Source: Chaetorhynchus papuensis (lineage: Eukaryota; Chordata; Aves; Passeriformes; Rhipiduridae). From it: a stretch of DNA of 64,000 nucleotides. The notes below the pieces were generated by a model, which had not been told where the DNA came from, did no database searches, and saw nothing but the letters and a program-made list of their open reading frames with translations. Position 1 is the stretch's first letter; each line of letters opens with the position of its first letter. This document shows, piece after piece, positions 42,451 through 53,371 of this stretch. The stretch is from assembly GCA_013396525.1 (NCBI GenBank), contig VWYX01001232.1, positions 124,001 through 188,000 of the forward strand, in the 5' to 3' direction. The translations under genes were made by a program, and so were the position numbers.

Positions 42451-45400
42451 TCAAATGTTTAAGTACTTCACCCCAGGAACAAACTCCTTTGCGTTTGGAT
42501 TCAGATTACTCTTGACCTGAGGAAGGGAAGAACAGAAATCGAGGTGAATCGTTATTTTCAGCTTCCATTTTCAAGCTGAAGACAATCAGAGGCAAAGGTT
42601 CATGGATTTAGAGTAACAATCAGGTATACAACAGGCTGCTTACATTTATCAGCAGTCTATAATCCCTAGGAAAGCCCATTCCTCTGTGCTGCTCCCTGAA
42701 TTATCCAACCTTCCTTAGCTCCACCTGAAGCTTCAGTTGGACGAGGGCTCAGGGAATAAGCAGCAAACCACAGGCATGCAGCAAACACGGCAGCTTCCCC
42801 TCATGCTGAAATAGCCTTTTCTCAAGTTGAGCTGTTAAAACGTGCCATGAGGTTTTTAAATTTTGCTTATTTAAGCAAGAGGTGACTTGTTCCAGGAACT
42901 TCAGCCACTTCTGGGAATTTCATGAGTATGAGCACTGTATTGATTTTTTTACATTCTCTGTCTGTGACTCCCCTGTCCTCCCCCTTGGCAAGCTGCTGCT
43001 GCTGCTCAGTGTCCTGCAGTTACACATGGGCACCAGCACCAGCACCTTCAAAAGGAGCTCTTTATCACAAAGAAATGGAGGATTAGGCTTTTCTGATTTT
43101 CATTGAGTCTGAAACTCCTGCCTACAGCTGCTTCAGCTTGGAAAAGTCGGGGTCTGCATCTGAATCTCAGAGCAGTTGTGTGACAGGATGGTGTGGGGTC
43201 TGTGCTCTGTGGGAGGAGCTTCAGATTCTGTGAGGAAAAATAAGCACACACTGCCCTTTCCTTTGAGTTGAGCTCTGCACAGAAGTCAGATGGCAAGAAG
43301 AGGGAAATAATCACAGTTTGGCTGCTTTCCCCTTCCCTAGAATTGCTGCAGGGATCTGCTGTGGTTCTCCCAGTCCCAACCAGACCTTGGGACAGGGCTC
43401 AGACCAGCCCAACGTGTCAGTGCTGGCAGATGCCCAGTGACCCTTTCACAGCCCCAGCTCCACTCAGCGCCCTTCTTTCGTAACATCCCACCCACTCCTG
43501 AACTCGTGCCGTGCCCTGGGAAAGGCTCCACGTGGGTATGAGGAAACCCATCAAATAGGTCACATCCCATGAGGACACATCCCTTCCCACCCACCCTGCA
43601 CAGCCAGGCAGGGTTTAACAGGCTCCTTCCTACTGGAAAGGATTTTCTCTTGCCATTGGCAGCAACGAGCCCCAGCCTTGCACAAAGACTGAAGCTTTAG
43701 AAATAGGATGAGAAGCTGAACTTACCACCAGATCCTCCAGCGATGAGCTGTCACTGATAACAAGGTCATTGAACTGGTCCTGGATTTGATCCATTGTTTG
43801 TGGGAGATCACGGGCTGGAATAAACCATTCATGCTCCTCCTCCTCTTCCAGCATCTCCTGGAAACAGCGCTCGATAAATTCTTCTTCCCACAACTCCTCT
43901 TCGATCTGTGCAATGAAAAGAAACTGCTTCAGCAACAAATCTATTGTGAGCTCGTGGGGCTTCTTACTCCCAGGTGTGTGCACCCAGCTGACCTTCCCAG
44001 CTATCCTGCAGCACCCCAGCCCAGCACCACGTCCACGCAGCAGGAAGGACATCAGTGCTTTGTCCCAGGGATTGGGGCTGCAACTGAAAGGGAGCAGCAG
44101 GAGAACCCTGCCAGCCCCAGCTGTTCATCTGCAGCTTGCTACGACCCAAAGGAGAAGGAAAATGTTGGTCCCAAGCAAAAATTGCAGCTGTACCAACTAG
44201 TCTGGACTGAGCTTGCTGCGAGTATGAGGAAGGGAGCTGTGCCAGCACACACAGCCAGGAAACACTCCCCAGGAAAGCGTCCTAGGGGACTCCTGGGGAA
44301 AGAATAACCACGGCCTGTCACCCGGAACAAGCAGCCTCTCCTTGGCTGCTGGTGTGTGCTCACCCACTGCAGCTCCCCTTGGGAACCCCACCTGATCCCA
44401 GCAGCTGTCAGGAATGCAGCCCTGCTGTCCTGGGAGCAGGACAAACCAACCCATGCAGAACTGACACACAGTGCAGAGATTAAAGCAGTTTTCCTTGGTT
44501 GTTCAGTAAACAAGCTTTGGAGGGAGTTCATCCTACAAATTTTCCATGTCCTGCATCAGAGTGTTTAAGAGTGGAAAGCAGGGAACAGAAGCTGGTGTGA
44601 ATGACTTGCCCAGACACAAGGGAATGGAAAAACGATTCAGGACAGATTTAGAAGTTCACTCAGTGGAAGCTTGAACAAGTTTTCCCATCTATCATTTGCT
44701 CTGAAATCAAACACCTCCTCAATCCTGGAGTGGAAATTCAGTTACCACAAACACCAAATCGAAAACATTAACACATCAGGGCTGCTGTGCAATCTGGTCC
44801 TTGCCCTCGGGGCAAACACACCCACGAGCTCACCTGGTGCTCTGGGGAACAGGGACTCACCCCCACGTGCTCCCAGCCACCGCCCAGGCACTCCAGAAGC
44901 ACGGAACGCTGACTCAGTGCTATCCCAGAGCAGCACTCCAGCCTGGATGGCACCTCCAGGAGGCACTGCCTCCCTCCTGTCCCGGGCACACAGCCACAGG
45001 CTCCTGTTACACAGGGCTTGCCTGGCTCCAGGGGCTTGGTTACAGGCCTGTACCCCTACAGGTGCCTCCATGGCAGCTCTGGAGTACTAAATAACATTAA
45101 ATTCCCCAAATAGCTGGAAATTAGGACTGCCTGTTTGTATTTTCCAGCTCCATTTTAACTTGCTCAAGGTCCCAGAGGGCTGTGTCTGCAGCAGCAGATG
45201 ACCAGGCTGCCCCAGGTGTTTGTCTGTCTGAGCACGACCCTTCTCCCCTCACACTCCCACCTTTCCTCTGCCCTGACAATGGAATCTGTGCCTGAAAAAC
45301 CACAGCACAGCTCCCAGCTCCTTCCCAGAGAACTACACCCCCTGTATGCTAACTGTGGTACAGCTCCCATGGGGAAAGAGTCACCACGCAGGAAACAATG

Positions 45401-46277
45401 CACGGGAGAACTGAGGTTCTGTGAGCAAACCTGACTCTGAATGAGCTCAGTGCTGCTGGCACCCTGCGGATCCGGTGCTGGCGGCTCAGCCCCTGGCACA
45501 GCCACAGCTGCTGGAGCACAGGCAGCAGCTATGGAGTGCACAGAGCAAGCTGGGAATGGGAAAGAGGTGTGGAAAGAGGTGGGCTGTTCCCAGCCTCCGC
45601 AGGAGCAGGAGAGAAAAGGGTGACAGATGCAAGGTGACAGAGGAAGGTAAGGCTTCCTTCCCACCTGATGGAGAAGGGAGCTGTAAGACTCAAGTATTAA
45701 AATGAGTGGGCCTGTCACCCAGCAGCTCTGTCACCCAGCAGCTCTGTTACCCAGCAGTGCTGCTCCCAAGGCAGGTGTGCCCCTGGAATTCCCCAGCTCA
45801 GCACTAGGACACTCGGCATGTCCACACACGAACGCCTCCCGGGCCAGCCCTTCCCACACGTACATCTGTCAAGTCTCTTTTCTCCCCTCCCTCCTGCAGA
45901 AGTAGGGAATTAATGGATGCATTAGAATGTGCTGCACTTCCTGTCTTTTCCAGCAGGACTACCGAGAATCAGCGTTTACCGCCAGAGAAAGGGAGACCCG
46001 TCTGTTCCCCAGGATCACTCCAGAGAGCTGATCTAAAACTTCCCCTCCAAAGGACTGTCAGTGTTGGACCCCAGCTCTGTCCCTTCAGCTGGGAAGTGAC
46101 AAAGGACAGACGGGACACTGACAGCAGGGAGTGACTTGCCTGCCTGTTGAACTCCTCTTCGTTCTCCATCCACATGTACTCGGCAAAGGGGTTGTCATCC
46201 TCGTGGGAGTGCCCGTTGATGATCACATCCTCGCTGATGATGCTGGGGCTGGTACTGCTGCGACTCGGGTCCTTCAT
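42451..46277 (-). CDS. PAIP2: PAIP2, poly(A)-binding-protein-interacting protein 2
   Basis: Small acidic translational repressor that displaces PABP from poly(A) and from eIF4G. Coding exons on the minus strand: 46277-46140 (46 codons), 43905-43726 (60 codons), 42516-42451 (21 codons and stop). Total is 127 residues, exactly the human length. The start lies in MKDPSRSSTSPSII. The PABP-binding region 1 spans the acidic centre (EEELWEEEFIERCFQ, EMLEEEEEHEWFIP). The PAM2 motif is SNLNPNAKEFVPGVKY near the C terminus; the last residues are LNI where mammals have GNI. The first coding exon begins at 46299 after a TTGCAG acceptor. The intron after codon 46 has a GC donor (GCAAGT) instead of GT; no GT fits the frame there. 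Introns hold nothing recognised beyond simple A/C-rich tracts. Confidence 0.95.
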
Positions 46278-46299
46278 GGCTGCCACTCCGATCCCAAAC

Positions 46300-49200
46300 C
46301 TGCAACTGAGGAGGGCAGCAGTTACACACGTGCACATTCCTCATTCCCTGCCTCTGCACAAGCCCAGCCCAAGGGAAGGGAGGCTGCACCTGCATTTGGA
46401 AGCTCCAGGCAGCCTTGCCCCGGCTGCAGCAGGGCTCTGAGATCACAACAAGGAACACGCACCGTTCCCATTGTGTGTGGATTCCAGGGACAAATTAATT
46501 TCCCAAACTGAACCTCACCAAAGCCAAGCACCACAGCCAATGAAAAGTGACAGGAAAAAACAGGAAGCACATGTACTTGCCAGTAGGAAAATACTTAAGG
46601 CAACATTCAAAAGGAGAATTTGTTTTCCAAAGCATTTTTAAGTGTTGTGTGTGATGGAACGAGCCAGGTTTCACAGCCCTTTCCCACTGGGAAAGCTTGC
46701 AGGGAGCAGAAACCACGAGGAACTGACCCTGCACAGGGCCACCTGGAAATCTCTGTGTTCTGAGGTGAGACAACACTGCTGCCCTTCCTGTACCGTGCTC
46801 GAGTACACAGATCAACACTGTAAAAGCTGAGTATTTGCTGGATTCTAACACTGGTAGTATCAATTTTCTTTATGCAAAGTGAGGCAACGTCTTCCAAAAA
46901 AATGACCTAGAAAAAACCTGACCAAAAAAATCCAAGACTCAAGTCAAATTGGAAAGTTTTTCTCATGTTAAAATTCACAATGAAAGTTGCAGCAGCGAGT
47001 GAAAATATTTTTATTTTATTATCAAAACAACACTTTAGCTTGTTGTCTGCATATCAAAGAGCGACTTCTTCAGAGAAGAGGGTATCAAAATACAGCCTTG
47101 TTGTTATTGGAGTACAAGGGCTTATCACCCAGCACCTCACATCTTCTCTTTGCATTCCACCTGGTCCTGTTATGTGGGGAATTAATGCAAGTTTTGGTTC
47201 AAAACTCTTGATAATACCAGCTAAAAACCTGCCACATCCAAGTGACCAATTAAGAAAGCACAAAGAAGATGTTCCAGGTTTTTAAATCAAAGGCAAACCC
47301 CAGCACAGAAGTCACTGCAGCTTCCTGGGAAGTGCCACAAATGGGAGCAGAGCCCGTGTATTCCACCACGGGAAAACAGGTTCTTTTTGATGTTCTTTCA
47401 AAACAAACTTGCTAGGGATTACTGGCAGCATTTACATAAAAGGGGAAGGGACGTTGCCTTTAACACCCCAATTCAAGCCTGAAATCGCTTTAAGCCACTT
47501 CAGCTGTTCCCGAGCTGACACATGGGATGGAGTACAGGAAATAAAGCCTAAAAAGTCTAATTTCTTTTTTCCCCTCCTTTTTACTGGCATATGTTTTCCC
47601 CTTCTGTTTTGTGGAGCTAGCCTTGATATTACTATTTTCCTGAAGGTAACAGCCTCAGCAGTGAGGAACTCAGGCAGCTTCTGCACAAAGGTGACTGTAC
47701 CCAGACAAATCCAGAAAGGTAAAAACAATTTAAAAAACCAACCCAAACCCAACAAACCAACCCTACTTGTTTGTGTAAAAGCTTGGAAGGGTAATTTGTT
47801 GAATCATGGGACGGCTTTCCCATTTCTGAAGCGTTCCCACTGGACAGAAACTCCAGCTTTAGGAGGGAGGGAAGAGAAGCCCAGCTTGGACCACACCAGC
47901 TTTGTCCACCACTGCCCAAGGATGATGGGGATGATCTTCAAGGACCCAGGCTGAGCCTGAGTATCTTAATTTTATCTGATTAAGCCCTCAGTCCGTTCAT
48001 GCTTTTCCCTTTCATTTTCTGCAGCTTCCAACAGAACAAATAAACCACCCCATTTCTCAGCTCCAAGGCACAGACCAGGTTTCCATGCTCACGTGTGGGG
48101 ACAAGATCAGTCTCGTTTCACCAGTGCTGGATACAACCTTTCCAGTAAGGGAATTCTGAGGGGGAGAGCCAAATGCCACCTCAGTCTTGCAAAATGTCCC
48201 AATCTAAGCAGGCTGCTGCAGGAAACAAGCCCCAGTGCCAGGCTACACTGCTGCTGGGAATAAAAATAACCCATTTTCCATCTGGGAGTAGGTGGGAAGC
48301 AGAGGAGCTCAAAGCTCCTCACACTAGAAGAGGAAATCTAACATTGGCAGTGCTAAGGAACAGAAAACAGGGAGGATTCTGCCACGGTGACACACTGTGA
48401 GGGTCTGACCCGAGTTCCTCCGGGATTTTGGTGTGGAGTGGGGGTGATGGAGCAAGCACACTGCAAGTACATAAGGAAAGACACACACACAAAAAAAAAG
48501 GATTTTATCTAAGGAATGAAGTCAGAAATTAAAAATCCTGTAACGACATGGTTTCAGTTAACCCTTATTTGTTTTCTGCATGGAGTGTGGAGCCTGTTGC
48601 TCCAGAACATCACTAAGGCCCATTAATTCACCCATTTCACTGAATTCTGCTGCAGTTACAGCCATGAAGAGCCCTTGACCGACCATCATTAAAATTCAGA
48701 GCTTTGTGACTGAAGAGTCTGCATTTAAAACCTAGTCACGAAAGAAGATTATCCACTGCCTTCTCCGGAGGTGAGGTCAGGCCTAATCCCATGCAGCAAC
48801 CCCAAGTCCTTACCCGTGACAGAAAAAAAAATGATAACAATTAAGTAAAAAAATTACGATATTTGCTTTAAGCAGCCAAAACCAGACATGATGGTTTTAG
48901 TGGGAGCTGAAGATTAAGGGAAGGTGTTTTAGAGCAGCTCGTGCAGGAGTCAGTGACTTGTTTATCACCCGGTGATGCCTCCTGCGAGTCGGCAGCACCA
49001 GCCCAGCTCCTTATCTATCGAGATTAGCACACGGCTCTTATCAACGGAGCTGATTACACCCGTCTAATAATTATACTCGCCTAATAAACAGATTTCTTAA
49101 TCAAATTCACGCGGGACGCCAGCGTTATCTGATATAAACGCTTCCAAGCGCTGCGCTGGAGGTTACCGAACGCAGCCGCCTCCTTCGCGCGGGGCTGAGG

Positions 49201-49551
49201 CGGGGGTTGTGGGATGGGGCCCCTCGGCGGGTGGCCGGAGCCCGCTGCCGGGGCCATGTTTCGGTAGCCGCGGAGCCGCCGCCGGGCCCGGTGTTGTCGG
49301 TAACTCCGGGCCGCGCCGCTCGCTGCCCCCGGCCCCGCGCGGGCGGCAAAGCTGCGGGGCCGCCTCCCCCCGCCCCCGCTTTGTTCGGCACCAGCCGCCC
49401 CCGCAGGCCCCGGATGGCGCCGCAGACAATACCGAGGGGCGGCCCCGCCGCGGGGGGTGGAGGCCGCGGCCCGGCACCGCCTCAAGGGAGGGGGCGGCGC
49501 CCGCGAGCCCCCCGCGGCGGTGCGTGCCCGGGGTCGCCCCCCGCCGCTCAC
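46300..49551 (-). other. PAIP2: PAIP2 first intron
   Basis: Between the leader exon and the first coding exon. No coding sequence or mobile element recognised; an A/C-rich simple tract lies at about 47731-47763. Confidence 0.5.
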
Positions 49552-49680
49552 CTGCGGTGCGCAGAGGAGCCGCCGCTCCGCCGTGACCCGCCCGGACCCC
49601 ACCGGACCCACCGGCCCCGCTCCGCTCCGCCCGGTCCGCGCTCGGCCCGGCCCGCCCCGCTCCGCCACACACCGCCGGAC
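49552..49680 (-). other. PAIP2: PAIP2 non-coding first exon
   Basis: GC-rich leader ending at the donor CCGCAG/GTGAGC (exon end 49552). No ATG is present on the minus strand in this stretch, which fits a 5' UTR exon joined to the acceptor at 46299. Confidence 0.55.
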
Positions 49681-49940
49681 CTGACGTCACTTCCGCCAAC
49701 GCCGGCCCCCGCCGGCCCCGCCCCCTCTCCCCCGGAAGCGGCGGTGGCAGGCGCGCGCCAGGCCGCAGCACCGGCGGGGGGGCGGCGCGCTGCACGCTGG
49801 GACGCGTAGTCTTTTCCCCGCCTCCCGGCGCGCGGCATGCCGGGAGCTGTAGTCTCGCACGGCACCTGGCGGCCATTTCGCGCGGCGGCGCGGGGCACGC
49901 CGGGAAGCGCAGTCCGGCGGGGCGGCCGCCATCTTGTGAC
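49680..49940. promoter_or_regulatory. PAIP2: PAIP2 CpG-island promoter: CRE, ETS, three ZNF143-like sites, YY1
   Basis: CRE TGACGTCA at 49682-49689 runs into an ETS-type ACTTCCG; another ETS core CCGGAAG is at 49732-49738. Three same-direction copies resembling the ZNF143/THAP11 element (reverse complement of ACTACA..CCCGGCATGCC) lie at 49791-49811, 49834-49854 (best) and 49894-49914. A YY1 element GCCGCCATCTTG follows at 49925-49936. Such arrays are typical of housekeeping, often bidirectional, promoters. Confidence 0.65.
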
Positions 49941-49964
49941 ACCGGCGGGGAGGGGGCAGGGGCC

Positions 49965-50040
49965 GAACACCCCCGGTGCTCACGGAGGGATCGCTGAACA
50001 CCCCCGGTGCTCACGGAGGGGGCTGCGAACACCCCCGTTC
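49965..50040. repeat. 31-bp tandem repeat, 2.5 copies
   Basis: Units starting GAACACCCCCGGTGCTCACG at 49965, 49996 and 50027 (last one partial), at the edge of the PAIP2 CpG island. Confidence 0.9.
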
Positions 50041-52370
50041 CCTGCACCCCCGAGGCGCCCCCGGCCTCCCTCGGGACAGCGGCTGACCGGGGAGGCGCTA
50101 ATCCTTCGCCTCACTGAGGGAGGGGATAATGGAACACTGGGCGAACAACATTCCTGTTCACAAAGTGTTGTTTCTGCACGAGGTCCGTGCGTTTTTAAGG
50201 CTCTCTATCAGGAAATGGGACACAATAGATATTATTTCCCGGCTGCGTGCCGAGGCTTCAGCCCCATTTACAAAATGGGTTCAAAAAGCCATTTTTATTC
50301 TCTTTTGCTCCTCCTCCCCCTTTTCCTCAGGGGAAGGTGGGAACGCCTCTCCTGCCCGCATCCGAGCTCCGCTGTGCTCTCTCGGGGGCCCAGCCCCGCT
50401 GCCATTCACAACCTCACACAGGCACACAAACCAGACACCGACGGGGTGAAAGCCCTTTGATCCATCCGAGGAACAAAATCTGGAGCCACAAACCTTCCTT
50501 GGGACAGCTGCCCCAGCTGCAGACGGGAACGCGCGAAGGCCCAAACGTGTGTTAGTGGCAGTCTGGGAAGCAACGAGGGGAGATCCGAGTAAAACAATTG
50601 CATTAACGTTTCGCTGCTCTGGCCTTTACTTCCATCATCCTAAGTTTTAGTAAGGGATAACTACTCCCACAGAATTTTCTGGGGGGCGACTCTCCCTTGG
50701 ATCATATGGTTATACTGATTTTATTAGTTAGTCACCGTTACCAATGTGTTCCCAGGGCACAGGAATTTCCCCACAGTCCACCACACACTACAAAATACCC
50801 CTGCAAGCATCATCCTTAAAAAACCCCATTATCTTCTGACTACTCTTATTTTGACAATTTCCAACTGTACGAATGCAGCAGGATTTCCTCATTTCTAACA
50901 AAGGCTTCTCTTTCTACTCACTTCCCACAGCACTGGGGCAATGATCTCCAGGTTACTCCTCCCAGCTGAAATTGGTACCCCAAGTGCAGAGCCCAACATT
51001 TCACACTCAGCCTTGTGCTCTGGGATTTCCCTCACCCCTTCAGTGCAGACAGCTATTCCCAAATAAGCAGCCCATGGCACCAATATGAGCATCTGGCATC
51101 TGTCCTCAAGATCAGGTTTTTCTGGCACCTCTTCCTCAGAAATTACCCTAGGGGCTGTATTCTCCCTGACCTTTGCATGGAAACAGTAGACCCTTGGCAA
51201 AAGCAGTGGGTTTGATTTAGTTTCTGATGTGTAAAAGCATCCTTACACTTACACCTGGGAATGCTTAATGGTTAAACACTAAATATGATAAATGTTTACA
51301 TGTGCACAGGTCAGCACTCACACAAGGTACAAGATCAGCACAGGTATTAGCTAACAAAAGACTATTTAAAAATTAAATGTAGTATTTCAAGACATTAATC
51401 TTAAATGCATATTGTAAGGAAACTTAAAATGCTTGGGGAAGATGAAGACCTTTGAAATAAATGATCTGCCCTCCTCAGAGAGGAGGGGTGCCTGGTCTGC
51501 AGCCAAGGCTGAGGGACAGTGCCACCCACACTGGGGCTCCAAGCCCATCCTTGTGACTTAGTTCTGTTCTACATGCAGGGCTGCTGCTGCCTGTGATTTC
51601 TTTCAGGGGCCTCAGAAAGCCTTAAGATTCGATCCCAGCCTGACACTTAATCCATTTCCTACAAACCCAAACAACATTTTGCATACTAATGAGTGCCGTG
51701 TACAGAGCAGTAGCTGGTAAGACTTTCATTTGGATGTGCTATTTAAACAAACCCTGCACTGGAGCTGCTCCTCAGCACTTCTCCCCGCTCCAGGGGCCCC
51801 AGAGAAGCCGCTGCCCTCGCAGGAGGTGCCTCAAGCTCTGTGAGGGACTGCAGCCCCTTGGCTGAGGGTGCAACACAAAGTCACAGCTGGAAAAACAAGT
51901 TCTCAAGGCCTGACTTGCACACAGCACACTGTCCTGTGTCTGCTGGGTGTGTCTGCTAAACAACATTATAACTTCATCAACGCTCAGCCTCCTGCATCCC
52001 AAACCCCGTCCAAGCCCCAAATCCTCACTGGTGGAGGCTCAGCCTGGAATAATTGGGCCCACGAATGTGATGTGGCTTCAACTTCAGCTTTGATGAGAAC
52101 ACCCCAAAACTCCAGAAATAAAAGTGTCAGCAGAATATACCTACCAGAGTTTTAACAAGTGATATTTTAATTTGTTTGGAAACGCAAGAAGGTTTAGGAA
52201 GAGAAAGAAAAGTTAAGCAGGAAGCTGCTGAAGCACAGGTGTTAAAAACATGCACATTTTAAAAAGAGAGCTCGAGTTGTGGTGTGGTGACGGGACACAG
52301 GATAAAGAGTTCAGCAGACACACTGGTTAACATGCCAAACATCTATAACAAATCACTGTGGCCTAGCTTT
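50041..52370. other. Intergenic spacer PAIP2-MATR3
   Basis: No gene confidently recognised. A minus-strand open stretch near 50932-51163 is discussed as a finding. No intact mobile element was noted. Confidence 0.4.
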
Positions 52371-52371
52371 G

Positions 52372-53371
52372 TTTATTTGGAATCACTTTAGTAACCTGAA
52401 GTCACAAATAAGCAGTAAATAACAAAAACTACAGATAAACACAGGTTACACATGCAAATTCCTGTTCACATCTCACATGTGCAGGTACATTAAGAGCACA
52501 GTTCTAAAGAGTCTTGACAAAACCAGGTTTTAACAAAAAAATGGTGTTAAAATGCATGTATGAAAACCTCCGTGTGAAGAATATAAAGATATCTTTGTCC
52601 CTTTCAGGACTCCAATGCTGCTTTTGATATACCAGAGATGTACGACAGCGACGAGATTCAAGTAAAAGCAGGAAGAGCTCGAGGAAATAATACTGGTCAG
52701 AGAATGGGCATTTACTTCTCACTAAAAATACACGGAATAGCTGAATAGGAAAGTCTAGCAAGAGCTTAGGAAAAAAAAAATCACAAAGTTGTAAAGCTGA
52801 CTAATCACTAATTTCCCTATTTGCTATAGATAACAGCAGTGACATTAAAAGAAACTGCAATTCAACATTTAAAAATGCAACTTACATTTAAAGACTTTTC
52901 CAAAGTGAAATGCAATGACAGCCTTACACTCAAAATTAAATAGCTGCTAGGCTCAGACCAAAATACGGAATGTTCTAGATAAAATAAAAATACAGTGTTA
53001 CTTTTCATTTTTTATTCAGAATGGAATTGAGAGACAATTTCTGAAGCTTGAAAGTAGTTAAGTTTCATTTAAACGCATTTTCTTCTCATAGATGAGCTTT
53101 CCACAAGGGTGCGAGGTTTTTTTTTCTGTAATAGCTTGAAGTGTCAAAACGAAAAGTTGTTGCCATTCTCACATTAAGAACAAATTGTTGTCATTAACTT
53201 AACTGCATATGCTTTTTGCTACAACATTTAACACATGAACAGACCTATAATGCCTACTGTATCTCACTAAAACAAAAAAGAATACAGTATTTCCATCTAC
53301 TACTTGTACTGCTTTTAAAAAAGATTAACATTAAAAACAAAGCCACGTTTTTCTTACATCCTTCCTTCTTT
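52372..53371 (-). terminator. MATR3: MATR3 3' UTR (extent uncertain)
   Basis: AT-rich sequence after the MATR3 stop. TTTATT at 52372-52377 (AATAAA on the minus strand) is one plausible end, about 1 kb from the stop; more hexamers occur on either side, near 52998 and 50718. Confidence 0.4.

Noticed and set aside
49965..50040. Short direct repeats considered as a CRISPR-like array
   Set aside because: The units are contiguous tandem copies without spacers, in a vertebrate CpG island.
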